Position numbers and translations under genes: made by a program. 44,888 nucleotides of DNA from Stenotrophomonas maltophilia (GTDB lineage: Bacteria > Pseudomonadota > Gammaproteobacteria > Xanthomonadales > Xanthomonadaceae), in assembly GCA_002387845.1 (NCBI GenBank), contig DGLB01000008.1:1-44888 (forward strand), read 5' to 3'. Of the stretch, positions 34,703 through 43,880 are shown piece after piece. The notes beneath the pieces were generated by a model. That model saw only the letters and a program-made list of their open reading frames with translations. It did not search any database and was not told where the DNA came from. The first letter of the stretch is position 1, and each line of letters opens with the position of its first letter.

Positions 34703-37700
34703 TCAGAACTTGTAGCGGACGCCGAACATGTAGCGCGGCCCGGTCTGGGTGGCGTAGCGCAGCATGTTGGTGTGGCGCGAGTAGGTGCGCATGGTCTCGT
34801 CGGTGAGATTGATCGCTTCCACACTCAGGGTCAGGTTGTCGGTGGCGGCGTAGCTGATGTTGAGGTCAAGCTGGCCGTAGTCATCGGTGTAGTTCGGGTT
34901 CGGGCCCTGGCCGCCGATGCCGCTGAGGAACTTGTCGCGCCAGTTGTAGGCCGCACGCACCTGCCAGCGGTTCTTGTCGTAGAACGCCACCACGTTGGCC
35001 GAATCGCTCAGCCCCACCATCGGGTACTGGTCGCCCAGGCTGTAGTTGTCGAATGTCAGGCCCGACTTGACCTTGGTGTAGTTCGCCGCCACGCCGAAGC
35101 CGGACTGCCCGAACACGTGCTGCAGGGCGATTTCCCAGCCATCAAGATGGTCCGAGCGCTGGTTGGCCGGCAGGGTGATGTCGAACCCGGCGACCGGGTC
35201 GCCCGGCTGGCCGACGATGGTGCCGGTGAGCTGGCCGGCCGAGTTGGTGCCGGTGGCGGTGACGCCGGGCTGGCCGTTGAAGTTGGTGAAGATGTAGTCG
35301 CGGATGCAGGGCATGTCGCTCACCCCGCAGCCTGCTGCCAGTGCCGCATTCCAGTACGCACCGCCGACCGGGGTGTGCAGGTCACCCGTGTTCTCGCGGA
35401 CGATGGTGTCGCTGATGAAGTTCTTGATGTTCTTGCGGAAGAAGCCCACTGACGCGTAGCTGGACTCGCCGTAGTACCACTCCAGCGACAGGTCGAAGTT
35501 GTCCGACAGCAGCGGCTCCAGCGCCGGATTGCCGCGCGAGCCGGTGCCGCCCTGGGTGCGCACGATGCCGGCCAGCGTCTGGCCGCTCTGGATCTTGCTC
35601 CAGCCCGGGCGTCCCAGGCTGCGGCTGTAGCTGCCGCGCAGGGCCAGGTTCTCGAGGATGTCCAGTTTCAGGTCGACGTTCGGCAGCACGTAGTCGTACT
35701 TGCCTTTGCCGCCGATGAAGCCGCGTTCGGCTGCGTAGTCGATGTTCAGCTCGTTGGCCGAACTCCAGCTGATGCTCTCCGGCAGGCGCACCATCGCCAG
35801 CGATTCCACTTCGGTCTGTTCGTAGCGCACGCCGACCGCGACGTTCAGCGGCATCGACCAGTCGAACGTGGTGCGGTACTGCAGGTACGCGCTCTTGGAC
35901 GTTTCGGTGGTGCGGATGTCGTCGGTGTACTCGGTGGGTGCGTAATAGCAGGTCGGGCAGGCCGGGCTGCCCGCGCTGCCGACCTGGGCGGCACGGTCGA
36001 TCAGGCGGTCGAAGTCGAACACCAGGAACTGCCCGGTCAGGCGCGGGTCGTCGTGTCCGGAGAAGGCGTCGAAGTACTTCGCCATGTCGTCCGCATACCA
36101 GATGCTGTCGTCATAATCGGCCGGCGTGCCCACGCCGCCCCACGAGTCGCGCTGCATGATCGCCGACGCCGAGCGGTTCTTGACGTCGGTGTAGCCGATG
36201 CCGAAGTCCAGCGCCGAGTAATCGGCGAAGCGGAAGGTGCCGCTGCCCTGGTACTGCTCAACTTCCGACTTGTTGTAGCTGTTCTGGAACACCGATCCGG
36301 TGACCAGTGCGTCGGCGGCCTGCACGCCACCGGGCGGCAGCACCACGTTGATGATCGGGAAGTCGCCGCTGTAGTCCACCGTTGTGGTGCCGCGCACATA
36401 GGCGGCCACGCCGAGGACGCCAGCCGAGCCGTACTTGCTGTCCGGCTGCGATTCGGCGCTGGAGTTGTGGAAATCGAACGAGAGGTCGAGGGAGTCGTTG
36501 ACTTCCCAGTCGACGTTGAAGCCCAGCGAGTCCATCGTGTTCTTGGTGGCCAGCTGCATGCCGCCCATCGACAGGTCGGAGTTGGTCATGTCCTCGCTGT
36601 AGATGATCGGCGCGGCCACCGGACCGTTGGTCCAGGTGCTGTCACCCGGGCCATAGTTGAACCACACCGACAGCTCGCTGCGCTGCTGCTGCACCTTGTT
36701 TTCCACATAGGTGTAGTCCAGCGTGGTGGTGATGTTGTCGGCCGGCTTCCACTGCAGGGTGGCTTGGCCGTTGGTGCGCTGGCGCTGCACGCCGTTGACG
36801 TTGTACGCGGTGTTCTGCGGGCGACCGTAGACGTCGTCCGCGCCCGGACGGTTGGTGATGCGGTCCGCATAACCCTGGCCCGGCTGCGGCAGGGCGCGCC
36901 AGTCGGTGGTGTTGTCACCCGCCAGGGTTGCCCAGCCTTCGGCCACGGTCGCCTGATTGAAGCCGGAGTCACGCTCCTGGTAGCTGCCGCTGAGCATCAC
37001 GCCAAAACGGCCGTCAGCATACTGCTGGCTGAAGATACCCGACATTTCGCCGGTGAAGTCCTTGCCCTGCAGGGTGCGCGGCAGGTTGTCGTTGGAGGTG
37101 TCGTTGACCGCCTTCAGGCCAACGCTGATCACCGGCTCGGCTTCCAGCGGGCGCAGCGTCTTGACGTTGATGGTCGCACCAATGCCCCCGGTGGGATTGT
37201 CGGCGCGGACGGTCTTGTAGACCTCCACCGCCGAAATCGATTCGGAGGCGATGTTGGCAAAGTCGAACGAACGCGAACTGGACAGCCCGGCACCGCCGTC
37301 GCCCAGGTTCGAGGCCGGCATCTGACGGCCGTTGAGCAGGACCAGGTTGAAGTCCGGGCCAATGCCGCGCACGGTGACCTTGGAGCCTTCACCGCTGGAG
37401 GTACGGTCGATCGACACGCCGCTGATGCGCTGCAGCGACTCGGCCAAGTTGGTGTCCGGGAACTTGCCGATGTCTTCGGCGACGATGCCGTCAACCACAC
37501 CCTGGCTGTCGCGCTTGAGGTTCATCGACGAGGCCAGGCTGGCGCGGATGCCGGTGACCTGCACCGCATCCAGCGTCGTCGGGTCGGCGCTCTGCGACGA
37601 AGTCGCAGTGCTGTCGGTGGTTTGATCCTGCGCCCAGGCGGGGCCGGCCAGAACGGCCAACAGCGCGGAAGTGAGCATTGCCTTGCGGGGTACGGCCTTG

Positions 37701-37711
37701 TACGTCTTCAT
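34703..37711 (-). CDS. TonB-dependent receptor, Xanthomonas/Caulobacter carbohydrate type
   Basis: A 1002-residue outer-membrane receptor. ATG 37711 follows GGAGGGAG; the signal peptide is MKTYKAVPRKAMLTSALLAV with cleavage near AWA-QD. The N-terminal plug has LDAVQVTGIRASL (TonB-box region), FPDTNLAESLQRISGVSIDR, RTSSGEGSKVTVRGIGPDFN and LLNGRQMPAS, matching TIGR01782 (TonB-Xanth-Caul). The barrel ends in the outer-membrane signature RYMFGVRYKF. These receptors import oligosaccharides. Neighbouring genes for a GH3 glucosidase, an MFS sugar permease and LacI make a beta-glucan- or cello-oligosaccharide substrate likely. A LacI-type palindrome lies 90 bases upstream. Confidence 0.93.
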   Translation of the reverse strand: MKTYKAVPRKAMLTSALLAVLAGPAWAQDQTTDSTATSSQSADPTTLDAVQVTGIRASLASSMNLKRDSQGVVDGIVAEDIGKFPDTNLAESLQRISGVSIDRTSSGEGSKVTVRGIGPDFNLVLLNGRQMPASNLGDGGAGLSSSRSFDFANIASESISAVEVYKTVRADNPTGGIGATINVKTLRPLEAEPVISVGLKAVNDTSNDNLPRTLQGKDFTGEMSGIFSQQYADGRFGVMLSGSYQERDSGFNQATVAEGWATLAGDNTTDWRALPQPGQGYADRITNRPGADDVYGRPQNTAYNVNGVQRQRTNGQATLQWKPADNITTTLDYTYVENKVQQQRSELSVWFNYGPGDSTWTNGPVAAPIIYSEDMTNSDLSMGGMQLATKNTMDSLGFNVDWEVNDSLDLSFDFHNSSAESQPDSKYGSAGVLGVAAYVRGTTTVDYSGDFPIINVVLPPGGVQAADALVTGSVFQNSYNKSEVEQYQGSGTFRFADYSALDFGIGYTDVKNRSASAIMQRDSWGGVGTPADYDDSIWYADDMAKYFDAFSGHDDPRLTGQFLVFDFDRLIDRAAQVGSAGSPACPTCYYAPTEYTDDIRTTETSKSAYLQYRTTFDWSMPLNVAVGVRYEQTEVESLAMVRLPESISWSSANELNIDYAAERGFIGGKGKYDYVLPNVDLKLDILENLALRGSYSRSLGRPGWSKIQSGQTLAGIVRTQGGTGSRGNPALEPLLSDNFDLSLEWYYGESSYASVGFFRKNIKNFISDTIVRENTGDLHTPVGGAYWNAALAAGCGVSDMPCIRDYIFTNFNGQPGVTATGTNSAGQLTGTIVGQPGDPVAGFDITLPANQRSDHLDGWEIALQHVFGQSGFGVAANYTKVKSGLTFDNYSLGDQYPMVGLSDSANVVAFYDKNRWQVRAAYNWRDKFLSGIGGQGPNPNYTDDYGQLDLNISYAATDNLTLSVEAINLTDETMRTYSRHTNMLRYATQTGPRYMFGVRYKF

Positions 37712-37800
37712 GGAAGCTCCCTCCCCAGGGAATTCGGTAGTGACGGTGCGACGGCGTTTGATCGGTTCAACAGCTCATGGGGGCGGATTGGGCCGGCCCC

Positions 37801-37814
37801 TGACAGCGTTGTCA
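37801..37814. promoter_or_regulatory. LacI-type operator upstream of the TonB-dependent receptor
   Basis: TGACAGCGTTGTCA has the TGACA-N4-TGTCA symmetry with the central CG of LacI-family sites, and differs by one base from the perfect palindrome before the glucosidase gene at 40665. It lies 90 bases before the receptor start. Confidence 0.75.
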
Positions 37815-38020
37815 ACAAACTGCCATCTGCAACCGTTTCCGGCGCACGCTGCCGTCGTCGTCGATGGTGCACAGCACCAGCACTCGCGGCACCCGGAAAC
37901 AGCTGGCCCACGCCGCTTTTCAGCAGAATTCAGCAGGCTCGGCGCAGCCGATTCCGTCGCCACCATACGTTGTGCAGTGCAGAACGAAACTGCGCAAACC
38001 GTGTGTTGCGGTGGTTGACC

Positions 38021-38045
38021 GGTTGTCTGACAGCGCTGGACAACC
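38021..38045. promoter_or_regulatory. operator-like site upstream of the MFS permease
   Basis: GGTTGTC (38021-38027) and GACAACC (38039-38045) form a 7-bp inverted repeat around TGACAGCGCTG, which matches 11 of 14 positions of the local operator. It is about 100 bases before the permease start. It may be a composite site or a weak LacI site. Confidence 0.6.
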
Positions 38046-38142
38046 GGACACGAAGCAGGTTCCATGTGTGGCCGCTGCGTGACCGGTTGTCGGGATTCGC
38101 CTGACCGCGGTGCGCCCCTTTTCCCTTCTGCAAGGACAGGCA

Positions 38143-39414
38143 ATGGACACTTCAACCGTGGTGCGCGGGCAGCACGTGCAGAGCAACCGCGTGGCATTGG
38201 CGGTGGTCACCGCCATCTTCTTCATGTGGGGCTTCATCACCTGCCTCAACGACATCCTCATTCCGCATCTGAAGGCCGCGTTCTCGCTGACCTGGGTGCA
38301 GGCGATGCTGATCCAGTTCACGTTCTTCGGCGCGTACTTCCTGATGTCGCTGCCGGCAGGCCGGCTGGTCGCGGCGGTGGGTTACAAGCGCGGCATCGTG
38401 GCGGGGCTGGCCATTGCCGGCGTCGGCGCGCTGCTGTTCTGGCCGGCGGCCCACCTGCATGTCTACGGCCTGTTCCTGGGCGCGCTGTTCGTGCTGGCCA
38501 CCGGCATCACCGTGCTGCAGGTAGCGGCGAACCCCTACGTGGCGCTACTGGGACCGGAGCAGACCAGTTCAAGCCGCCTGACCCTGGCGCAGTCGATGAA
38601 CTCGCTGGGTACCACGTTGGCCCCCCTGTTCGGCGGCCTGCTGATCCTGTCGGCGCAGCCACGCAGCGCCGAGGAACTGGCGGCGCTGCCGCAGGCTGAA
38701 GCGCTGGCCTACCGGGTGGCGGAAGCGCAGTCGGTGCAGCTGCCGTATTTCGGCCTGGCCATCACCCTGTTCGTGCTGGCGGTGGCGATCTGGATGTTCC
38801 GGCTGCCGGCCATTGCCGGCGTCGAAGACCAGCCGACGCGGCCAGGAGGCTTGAAGGAGGCACTGCGGCACCCGCACCTGCGCTATGGCGTGCTGGCGAT
38901 CTTCTTCTACGTCGGTGCCGAAGTGTCGATCGGCAGCGTGCTGGTCAACTTCCTGTCCATGCCGGGCATCGGTGAGGGGCTGACCGAGCAGCAGGCCACG
39001 TTCTACGTGTCGCTGTACTGGGGCGGGGCGCTGGTGGGCCGTCTGCTTGGCACCTGGCTGCTGGTGCAGGTGGACCCGCGTCGCCTGCTGGGCTGGTTCG
39101 CCATCGTCGTGATGGGCATGCTGGCGGTGACCATGCTGGGCACCGGTGGGTTGGCCAAGTGGAGCGTGGTCAGCATCGGGCTTTTCAATTCGATCATGTT
39201 CCCGACCATCTTCGCGCTGGCCATTGCAGGACTCGGCCCGCTGACCGGCCAGGGGTCCAGCCTGCTGGTGATGGCCATCGTGGGGGGCGCGGTGATTCCG
39301 CTGGCGATGGGGTGGCTGGCCGACCACTACGGACTGCAGGGGTCGTTCCTGCTGCCGCTGCTGTGCTACGCCTACATCCTGCACTACGCCTGGCGCGGCG
39401 CACGCCGCAGCTGA
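38143..39414 (+). CDS. MFS sugar transporter of the FucP/GluP type
   Basis: A 423-residue inner-membrane permease with about 12 helices. ATG 38143 follows AAGGACAGG; an upstream ATG at 38110 lacks a ribosome site. Residues FFMWGFITCLNDILIPHLKAAF near the N-terminus and ATGITVLQVAANPYVALLGPEQTSSSRLTLAQSMNSLGT in the first half are diagnostic of the fucose/galactose/glucose:proton symporter family. It probably imports monosaccharide released by the periplasmic GH3 enzyme. Its stop lies four bases before that of the convergent LacI gene. Confidence 0.92.
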   Translation: MDTSTVVRGQHVQSNRVALAVVTAIFFMWGFITCLNDILIPHLKAAFSLTWVQAMLIQFTFFGAYFLMSLPAGRLVAAVGYKRGIVAGLAIAGVGALLFWPAAHLHVYGLFLGALFVLATGITVLQVAANPYVALLGPEQTSSSRLTLAQSMNSLGTTLAPLFGGLLILSAQPRSAEELAALPQAEALAYRVAEAQSVQLPYFGLAITLFVLAVAIWMFRLPAIAGVEDQPTRPGGLKEALRHPHLRYGVLAIFFYVGAEVSIGSVLVNFLSMPGIGEGLTEQQATFYVSLYWGGALVGRLLGTWLLVQVDPRRLLGWFAIVVMGMLAVTMLGTGGLAKWSVVSIGLFNSIMFPTIFALAIAGLGPLTGQGSSLLVMAIVGGAVIPLAMGWLADHYGLQGSFLLPLLCYAYILHYAWRGARRS

Positions 39415-39418
39415 ATCC

Positions 39419-40426
39419 TCAGCGGCGGCGCGGAGCCTGGGTCGATTCGCGCACCAGCACCGCATGGTCCACGGTGACCATGCGGCCGCCCTTGGCCGCA
39501 CGGATGCGTTCGATCAGTTGTTCGGTGGCAATCGTGCCCATGCTCGACGTCGGCTGCCTGACGGTGGTCAACGCCGGGAAGATATGCCCGGCAATCGGCG
39601 TGTCGTCGAAGCCGCACACGGAAAGGTCGCGCGGAATGCGCAGGCCGCGCTGGCCGGCCACGCGGTAGACCGCTGCGGCCATGTCGTCGTTGGCGGCGAA
39701 GATCGCGGTTGGCGGCTCGGGCAGGTCCAGCAGCGCGTTGGCGGCGGTAATGCCGGATTCGAACGAGAACTGGCCGTTGACCACCAGCGCAGGATCGTAG
39801 TCAATGCCGGCGGCGCGCAGCGCCTGCCGGTAGCCGGCGTGGCGCCATTGGCACGCCCCGTGTGCGCGCGGTCCCTTGATATGCGCGATGCGGCGATGAC
39901 CCTGCGCCACCAGGTGTGCGATCAGTTCCACCACCGCGGTGGTTTCGTCCATGCGCACGCCAATGCGACCTTCCGTCTCGCGCGGGGCGATGCTGGAGAA
40001 CGGAATTTCCTGCTCTTCCAGCCAATCCAGCACGACCGCGTCGTCGGTCAGCGGCGGAATCAGCACCACGCCATCCGGGCGCGAATTCTCAAACAGCGCG
40101 GACAGGTCGGGCAGGGTATGCCGGCCAATGCCCACCGGCCCCAGGATCAGGTTGTAGTGGTGCGCATGGCAGGCTTCCAGCATGCCATTCTGGATTTCCA
40201 TCAGATAGTTGCGCGAGGGGTTGTTGTAGACCAGTGCCAGCGAATACGAGCGCTGGCCGGCCAGGCTGCGCGCGGACAGGTTGGGCTTGTAGCCCAGCCG
40301 GTTCACCGCCGCCATCACGCGTTCGCGCGTTTCGGCACGGACGTTCGGCTCATGGTTGAGCACGCGCGACACGGTCTTGATCGAAACGCCCGCGACGGCG
40401 GCAACATCCTCGATGCGACTGCGCAT
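39419..40426 (-). CDS. LacI family transcriptional regulator
   Basis: A 335-residue repressor. The N-terminal helix-turn-helix (IEDVAAVAGVSIKTVSRVLN, residues 5-24) and the hinge (SLAGQRSY near 60) are standard, followed by a periplasmic-binding-protein-like sugar sensor of about 270 residues. GATCC-rich upstream sequence with AGGAGA precedes the ATG at 40426. It is divergent from the GH3 gene and convergent with the permease, so it controls this locus by position. The three TGACAGCG-type sites nearby are its likely targets. Its own autoregulation cannot be read from sequence. Confidence 0.93.
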   Translation of the reverse strand: MRSRIEDVAAVAGVSIKTVSRVLNHEPNVRAETRERVMAAVNRLGYKPNLSARSLAGQRSYSLALVYNNPSRNYLMEIQNGMLEACHAHHYNLILGPVGIGRHTLPDLSALFENSRPDGVVLIPPLTDDAVVLDWLEEQEIPFSSIAPRETEGRIGVRMDETTAVVELIAHLVAQGHRRIAHIKGPRAHGACQWRHAGYRQALRAAGIDYDPALVVNGQFSFESGITAANALLDLPEPPTAIFAANDDMAAAVYRVAGQRGLRIPRDLSVCGFDDTPIAGHIFPALTTVRQPTSSMGTIATEQLIERIRAAKGGRMVTVDHAVLVRESTQAPRRR

Positions 40427-40639
40427 GATGCGTTGGATCTCCTGGAGTCTGCTGCCGATGGTAGAACGCCCGAGGCATCGCCGGATTGCCGATGCAGGCG
40501 GGATGGTGCCACGTCACGGGCACGGAATGTACTGCGGATTTTCTTGACGCGTTGCAGCAGCCGCGACCGCCACACGCGACTTCGCGCACGCGGATCCCTT
40601 TACCTGCGGTGCGGTGATCACGCAATTGCTGCAGCAAGG

Positions 40640-40678
40640 TTGACACGGCTTCGGCCGGCTTATATGACAGCGCTGTCA
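40640..40678 (+). promoter_or_regulatory. promoter and operator of the GH3 gene
   Basis: TTGACA (40640-40645) and TATATG (40661-40666) form a -35/-10 pair with 15-base spacing (16 if ATATGA is used). The perfect palindrome TGACAGCGCTGTCA at 40665-40678 overlaps the -10 and start site, a classic repressor position. The surrounding interval 40427-40738 also holds the LacI promoter, which I cannot locate, and no gene. Confidence 0.8.
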
Positions 40679-40738
40679 GGAAGGGCCGTCACGGGGAGCG
40701 TGCGGTGCCTCATCCGCCCAACCCCGGAGGTTTTGTCC

Positions 40739-43261
40739 GTGATCAGTGTCAACCGGTCCCTTCTCGCCGCCAGCCTGTTGCTGGCCCTGTCTGCCCATGC
40801 CGCCGCCGCACCGTCCAGTGCCGGCCAACTGCCGGACTGGCCGCAGGTGAAAAGCGCGATCGCCCACGACCCCGCCCTCGAAAGCCGGGTGCAGGCGATT
40901 CTTTCGAAGATGACTCTGGCACAGAAGATCGGGCAGATGACCCAGCCCGAGATCAAGACCATCACCCCGGACCAGGTGCGCGAGTACTACATCGGCTCGG
41001 TGCTCAACGGCGGCGGATCCTGGCCGGGCATGAACAAGCACGCGTCGGTGGCGGATTGGCTGAAACTGGCTGATGCCTACCGCGCCGCTTCGCTGAAGAC
41101 CGACGCGGCCACCCCGGTGCCGGTGATCTGGGGCACCGATGCCGTGCACGGGCACAACAACGTCTACGGGGCCACGCTGTTCCCGCACAACATCGGCCTC
41201 GGGGCCGCGCGCGACGCTGGCCTGATCGAGCGCATCGGCCGCGCCACCGCGCAGTCCACCCGCGCCACCGGTATCGACTGGGTGTTCGCACCCACGCTGG
41301 CGGTCGCCCACGACCCGCGCTGGGGCCGCACCTACGAAAGCTTCTCGTCCGACCCGGCGCTGATCCGCGAGTACGCGCATGCCTACGTCAAGGGCGCGCA
41401 GGGCCGCTTCACCGATGACGGCAACGTGGTGGTCACCGCCAAGCACTACATCGGTGATGGCGCGACCGACAACGGCCGTGACCAGGGCGAAGCGCTGGTC
41501 GACCACGCCACCATGGTCAACGTGCACGGCCAGGGCTACTACGGCGCGCTGGCCGAGGGCGCGCAGACCGTGATGGCGTCGTTCAACAGCTGGAACGACC
41601 GCGCCGGTGGCGTCAACTACGGCAAGATGCACGGCAGCAAGGAACTGCTGACCGATGCGCTGAAGAACAAGATGGGCTTCGACGGCTTCGTGGTTTCGGA
41701 CTGGAACGGCATCGCCCAGGTTCCCGGCTGTCGCAATGACAGCTGTGCGCAGGCCATCAACGCCGGCATCGACATGGTGATGGTGCCGGACGACTGGAAG
41801 GCCTTCATTGCCAACACCATGGCGCAGGTCGAGAGCGGCGAGATCCCGATGGCGCGCATCGACGATGCGGTGACCCGCATCCTGCGGGTGAAACTGCGGG
41901 CCGGCCTGTTCGAGCACAAGCCCTCCGACAGCCGCCATGCCGGCGACGCCAATGCCGTGCAGCACCGCGAACTCGCGCGTGAGGCGGTGCGGGAGTCACT
42001 GGTGCTGCTGAAGAACCAGAACAGCGCCTTGCCGCTGCGCCGCGACGCGCGCGTGCTGGTGGTGGGCAAGAGCGCCGACAGCCTGAGCGACCAGTCCGGC
42101 GGCTGGTCGCTGACCTGGCAGGGCACCGAGAACACCAATGCCGACTACCTCAACGCCGATTCGGTGCTGGGCGCGCTGCGTGCCGAACTCGGTGCCGACC
42201 AGGTGACTTACAGTGCCGATGCCAGTGGCGTGGATGCCAAGGCGTTCGACGTGGTCGTGGCGGTGATCGGCGAAACGCCCTATGCCGAAACCAACGGCGA
42301 CATCCTGCCGTCCGACACCGTCAGCCACAGCCGCGCCCAGCCGCAGGACCTGGCCGTGCTGAAGGCCGCGGCCGCCACCGGCAAGCCGGTGGTCACCGTG
42401 TACTTCTCGGGCCGGCCGATGTACGCCAACGACCTGCTCAACCTGTCGCAGGCGTTCGTCGCCGCATGGCTGCCGGGCAGCGAAGGCAAGGGCATCACCG
42501 ATGTGCTGGTGGCTGGCAAGGACGGAACGCCTGCGCACGACTTCACCGGCACGCTCAGCTTCCCCTGGCCCGGCGTACCATGCCCGGCTCCGATTGACCG
42601 CCCCGATCCCAAGCGCCCGGCGCTGTTCAAGCTCGGCTACGGCCTGCGCTATGCCTCGGCCGCGCCGGTGCCGCGTCTGCCGGAAGCGAATCCGGACCAT
42701 TGCGGCGAAGTGACCACCCTGCCGATCTTCAACCGCGTGGACAGCATGCCGTTCTCGCTGCACATTGCCGCCAACGGCGCGACCCAGCCGCTGGGCAATG
42801 ATCTCAACGCCATCCTGCGCTGGCCGCAGGCCGCACCTGTCGCACAGGTGCGCACCGTGCAGATCAACACCCAGCAGGACGCGCGCGAAGTGACCTGGCT
42901 CGCGCCCGCACAGCTGATCGCCCGCAGCTCCTCGCGCCGCAACCTGAGCGCACTGGCGCGCAGCAACGGCGCGCTGCAGTTCGACGTGATGGTGCAGCGC
43001 ACGCCGGCTGCGCCGGTCAAGGTCACCATGCAGTGCGGCACCGGCTGCGAGGGCGGGGTGGACATCACCTCGGTGCTGAGCGGCCTGTCGCCGGGGCAGA
43101 AGCACACCGTCAGCATCCCGCTGGCCTGCTTCGCCAAACAGGGCGTGGACCTGGGCGCGGTGGAAGCCCCGTTCGTGGTGACCGGCGACAAGCCGCTGGT
43201 GGCCGCGTTCACCCAGGTGCAACTGGCGGCGAAGGCCAAGGGCAACGTCACCTGCCCGTGA
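40739..43261 (+). CDS. GH3 family beta-glucosidase (exo-beta-glucan glucohydrolase type)
   Basis: An 840-residue exported glycoside hydrolase from GTG 40739, with GGAGG at 40726-40730 upstream; the signal peptide runs through MISVNRSLLAASLLLALSAH with cleavage near AAAA-P. The catalytic TIM barrel contains AQKIGQMTQPE, WGTDAVHGHNN, KHYIGDGATDNGRDQGE and the nucleophile Asp321 in GFVVSDWNG. The C-terminal sandwich domain contains LVLLKNQNSALPL and SGRPMYANDL, followed by about 170 extra residues resembling the ExoP-type C-terminal domain of long bacterial GH3 enzymes. It should release glucose from beta-glucans or cello-oligosaccharides in the periplasm. Confidence 0.93.
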   Translation: MISVNRSLLAASLLLALSAHAAAAPSSAGQLPDWPQVKSAIAHDPALESRVQAILSKMTLAQKIGQMTQPEIKTITPDQVREYYIGSVLNGGGSWPGMNKHASVADWLKLADAYRAASLKTDAATPVPVIWGTDAVHGHNNVYGATLFPHNIGLGAARDAGLIERIGRATAQSTRATGIDWVFAPTLAVAHDPRWGRTYESFSSDPALIREYAHAYVKGAQGRFTDDGNVVVTAKHYIGDGATDNGRDQGEALVDHATMVNVHGQGYYGALAEGAQTVMASFNSWNDRAGGVNYGKMHGSKELLTDALKNKMGFDGFVVSDWNGIAQVPGCRNDSCAQAINAGIDMVMVPDDWKAFIANTMAQVESGEIPMARIDDAVTRILRVKLRAGLFEHKPSDSRHAGDANAVQHRELAREAVRESLVLLKNQNSALPLRRDARVLVVGKSADSLSDQSGGWSLTWQGTENTNADYLNADSVLGALRAELGADQVTYSADASGVDAKAFDVVVAVIGETPYAETNGDILPSDTVSHSRAQPQDLAVLKAAAATGKPVVTVYFSGRPMYANDLLNLSQAFVAAWLPGSEGKGITDVLVAGKDGTPAHDFTGTLSFPWPGVPCPAPIDRPDPKRPALFKLGYGLRYASAAPVPRLPEANPDHCGEVTTLPIFNRVDSMPFSLHIAANGATQPLGNDLNAILRWPQAAPVAQVRTVQINTQQDAREVTWLAPAQLIARSSSRRNLSALARSNGALQFDVMVQRTPAAPVKVTMQCGTGCEGGVDITSVLSGLSPGQKHTVSIPLACFAKQGVDLGAVEAPFVVTGDKPLVAAFTQVQLAAKAKGNVTCP

Positions 43262-43262
43262 C

Positions 43263-43330
43263 GTAGCGCCGGGCTTGCCCGGCTGAAGCACGCCATGATC
43301 CATCACATCGCCGGGCAACGCCCGGCGATG
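43263..43330 (+). repeat. SMAG/REP hairpin pair
   Basis: A GTAG head (43263-43266) precedes GCCGGGC-TT-GCCCGGC (43268-43283). A second stem, CATCGCCGGGC (43306-43316) and GCCCGGCGATG (43320-43330), follows. It lies immediately after the GH3 stop and likely defines the 3' end of that mRNA. Confidence 0.8.
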
Positions 43331-43409
43331 TCGTTTTAGGACCATCTTCAAGGGATGCCCGCCACTGGCCCGGTATCGTGCCCGTCAATCGCGCACGGGA
43401 AGGTCAGCT

Positions 43410-43631
43410 ATGACAGTGGTGCATGTGTTGGGCGGGGTGTCGCTGGTGGTCGTGGTGGCCGTGTCGTCGGTGCTGCGGGCGGGTCTGGGCGAGCATGTGG
43501 GCGAACGCGCGGCAACCGCGATGGTCGCGGCGGGCGACGAAGATGTCGTCGCCCCGTTGCAGATGACAGTGGCGAACGTGGGCTGGATGCCCGCCGCGTC
43601 CGGGCCGTTGCGGGATCGCATGCGGCCGTGA
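43410..43631 (+). CDS. possible small exported hypothetical protein
   Basis: A 73-residue frame starting MTVVHVLGGVSLVVVVAVSS. GGGAAGG lies about eight bases before the ATG and the first 25 residues form a hydrophobic segment like a signal peptide or single anchor; the rest is Ala/Val-rich and ends DRMRP. No domain is recognised. Support is limited to the ribosome site and the N-terminus, and a frame on the other strand is also open here, so it may not be real. Confidence 0.4.
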   Translation: MTVVHVLGGVSLVVVVAVSSVLRAGLGEHVGERAATAMVAAGDEDVVAPLQMTVANVGWMPAASGPLRDRMRP

Positions 43632-43668
43632 GGAGGGTAAGGGAAGTTCCCGGTACAGCCGGTTTCGT

Positions 43669-43710
43669 TCTGGCGTCATGCGTTACCGGGCGCGGGCAAT
43701 TTCACCGCCG
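43669..43710 (+). repeat. 42-base dispersed repeat, copy 2
   Basis: It matches 10259-10300 at 34 of 42 positions without gaps, with the conserved core GTCATGCGTTACCGG and ATTTCAC. The remaining stretch 43632-43820 between the small ORF and the rho terminator holds no gene that I can support. Confidence 0.65.
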
Positions 43711-43739
43711 CCACCCTTCCAGTGATGCAATTCGCGTAG

Positions 43740-43758
43740 TGACACGCCATGCGTGTCA
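43740..43758. repeat. 8-bp perfect inverted repeat
   Basis: TGACACGC and GCGTGTCA flank CAT. It resembles a small regulatory palindrome, but the only annotated gene it could serve is the uncertain small ORF, which lies upstream. Its significance is unknown. Confidence 0.35.
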
Positions 43759-43821
43759 GCGATGTCGCGTCCGCAAGCCATCGCCATGATGCGAGGTTGT
43801 CGGCAATCGCCCCATCCGCGC

Positions 43822-43853
43822 AAAAAACAAAAAAAGCCCCGCCGAAGCGGGGC
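43822..43853 (-). terminator. rho-independent terminator of rho
   Basis: GCCCCGC (43836-43842) and GCGGGGC (43847-43853) pair around CGAA; on the minus strand the stem is followed by a seven-T run, G, and six more T residues. It begins about 28 bases after the rho stop codon. Confidence 0.95.
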
Positions 43854-43880
43854 CTTTTGCGATGGCGATGAAGCTACCGA

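Larger units (their letters stand above)
37712..38142. other. 431-base divergent regulatory region of receptor and permease
   Basis: No coding frame is supported. It contains the two operator-like palindromes at 37801 and 38021, a repeated GACCGGTTGTC motif at 38017-38027 and 38081-38091, and the two divergent promoters, for which I can see no convincing -10/-35 pair. The rest shows no further feature. Confidence 0.6.

Noticed and set aside
39464..40738. An upstream extension of the GH3 frame across the LacI gene
   Set aside because: The extension is antisense to LacI, crosses the promoter and operator at 40640-40678, and is not protein-like; the signal peptide begins at GTG 40739.
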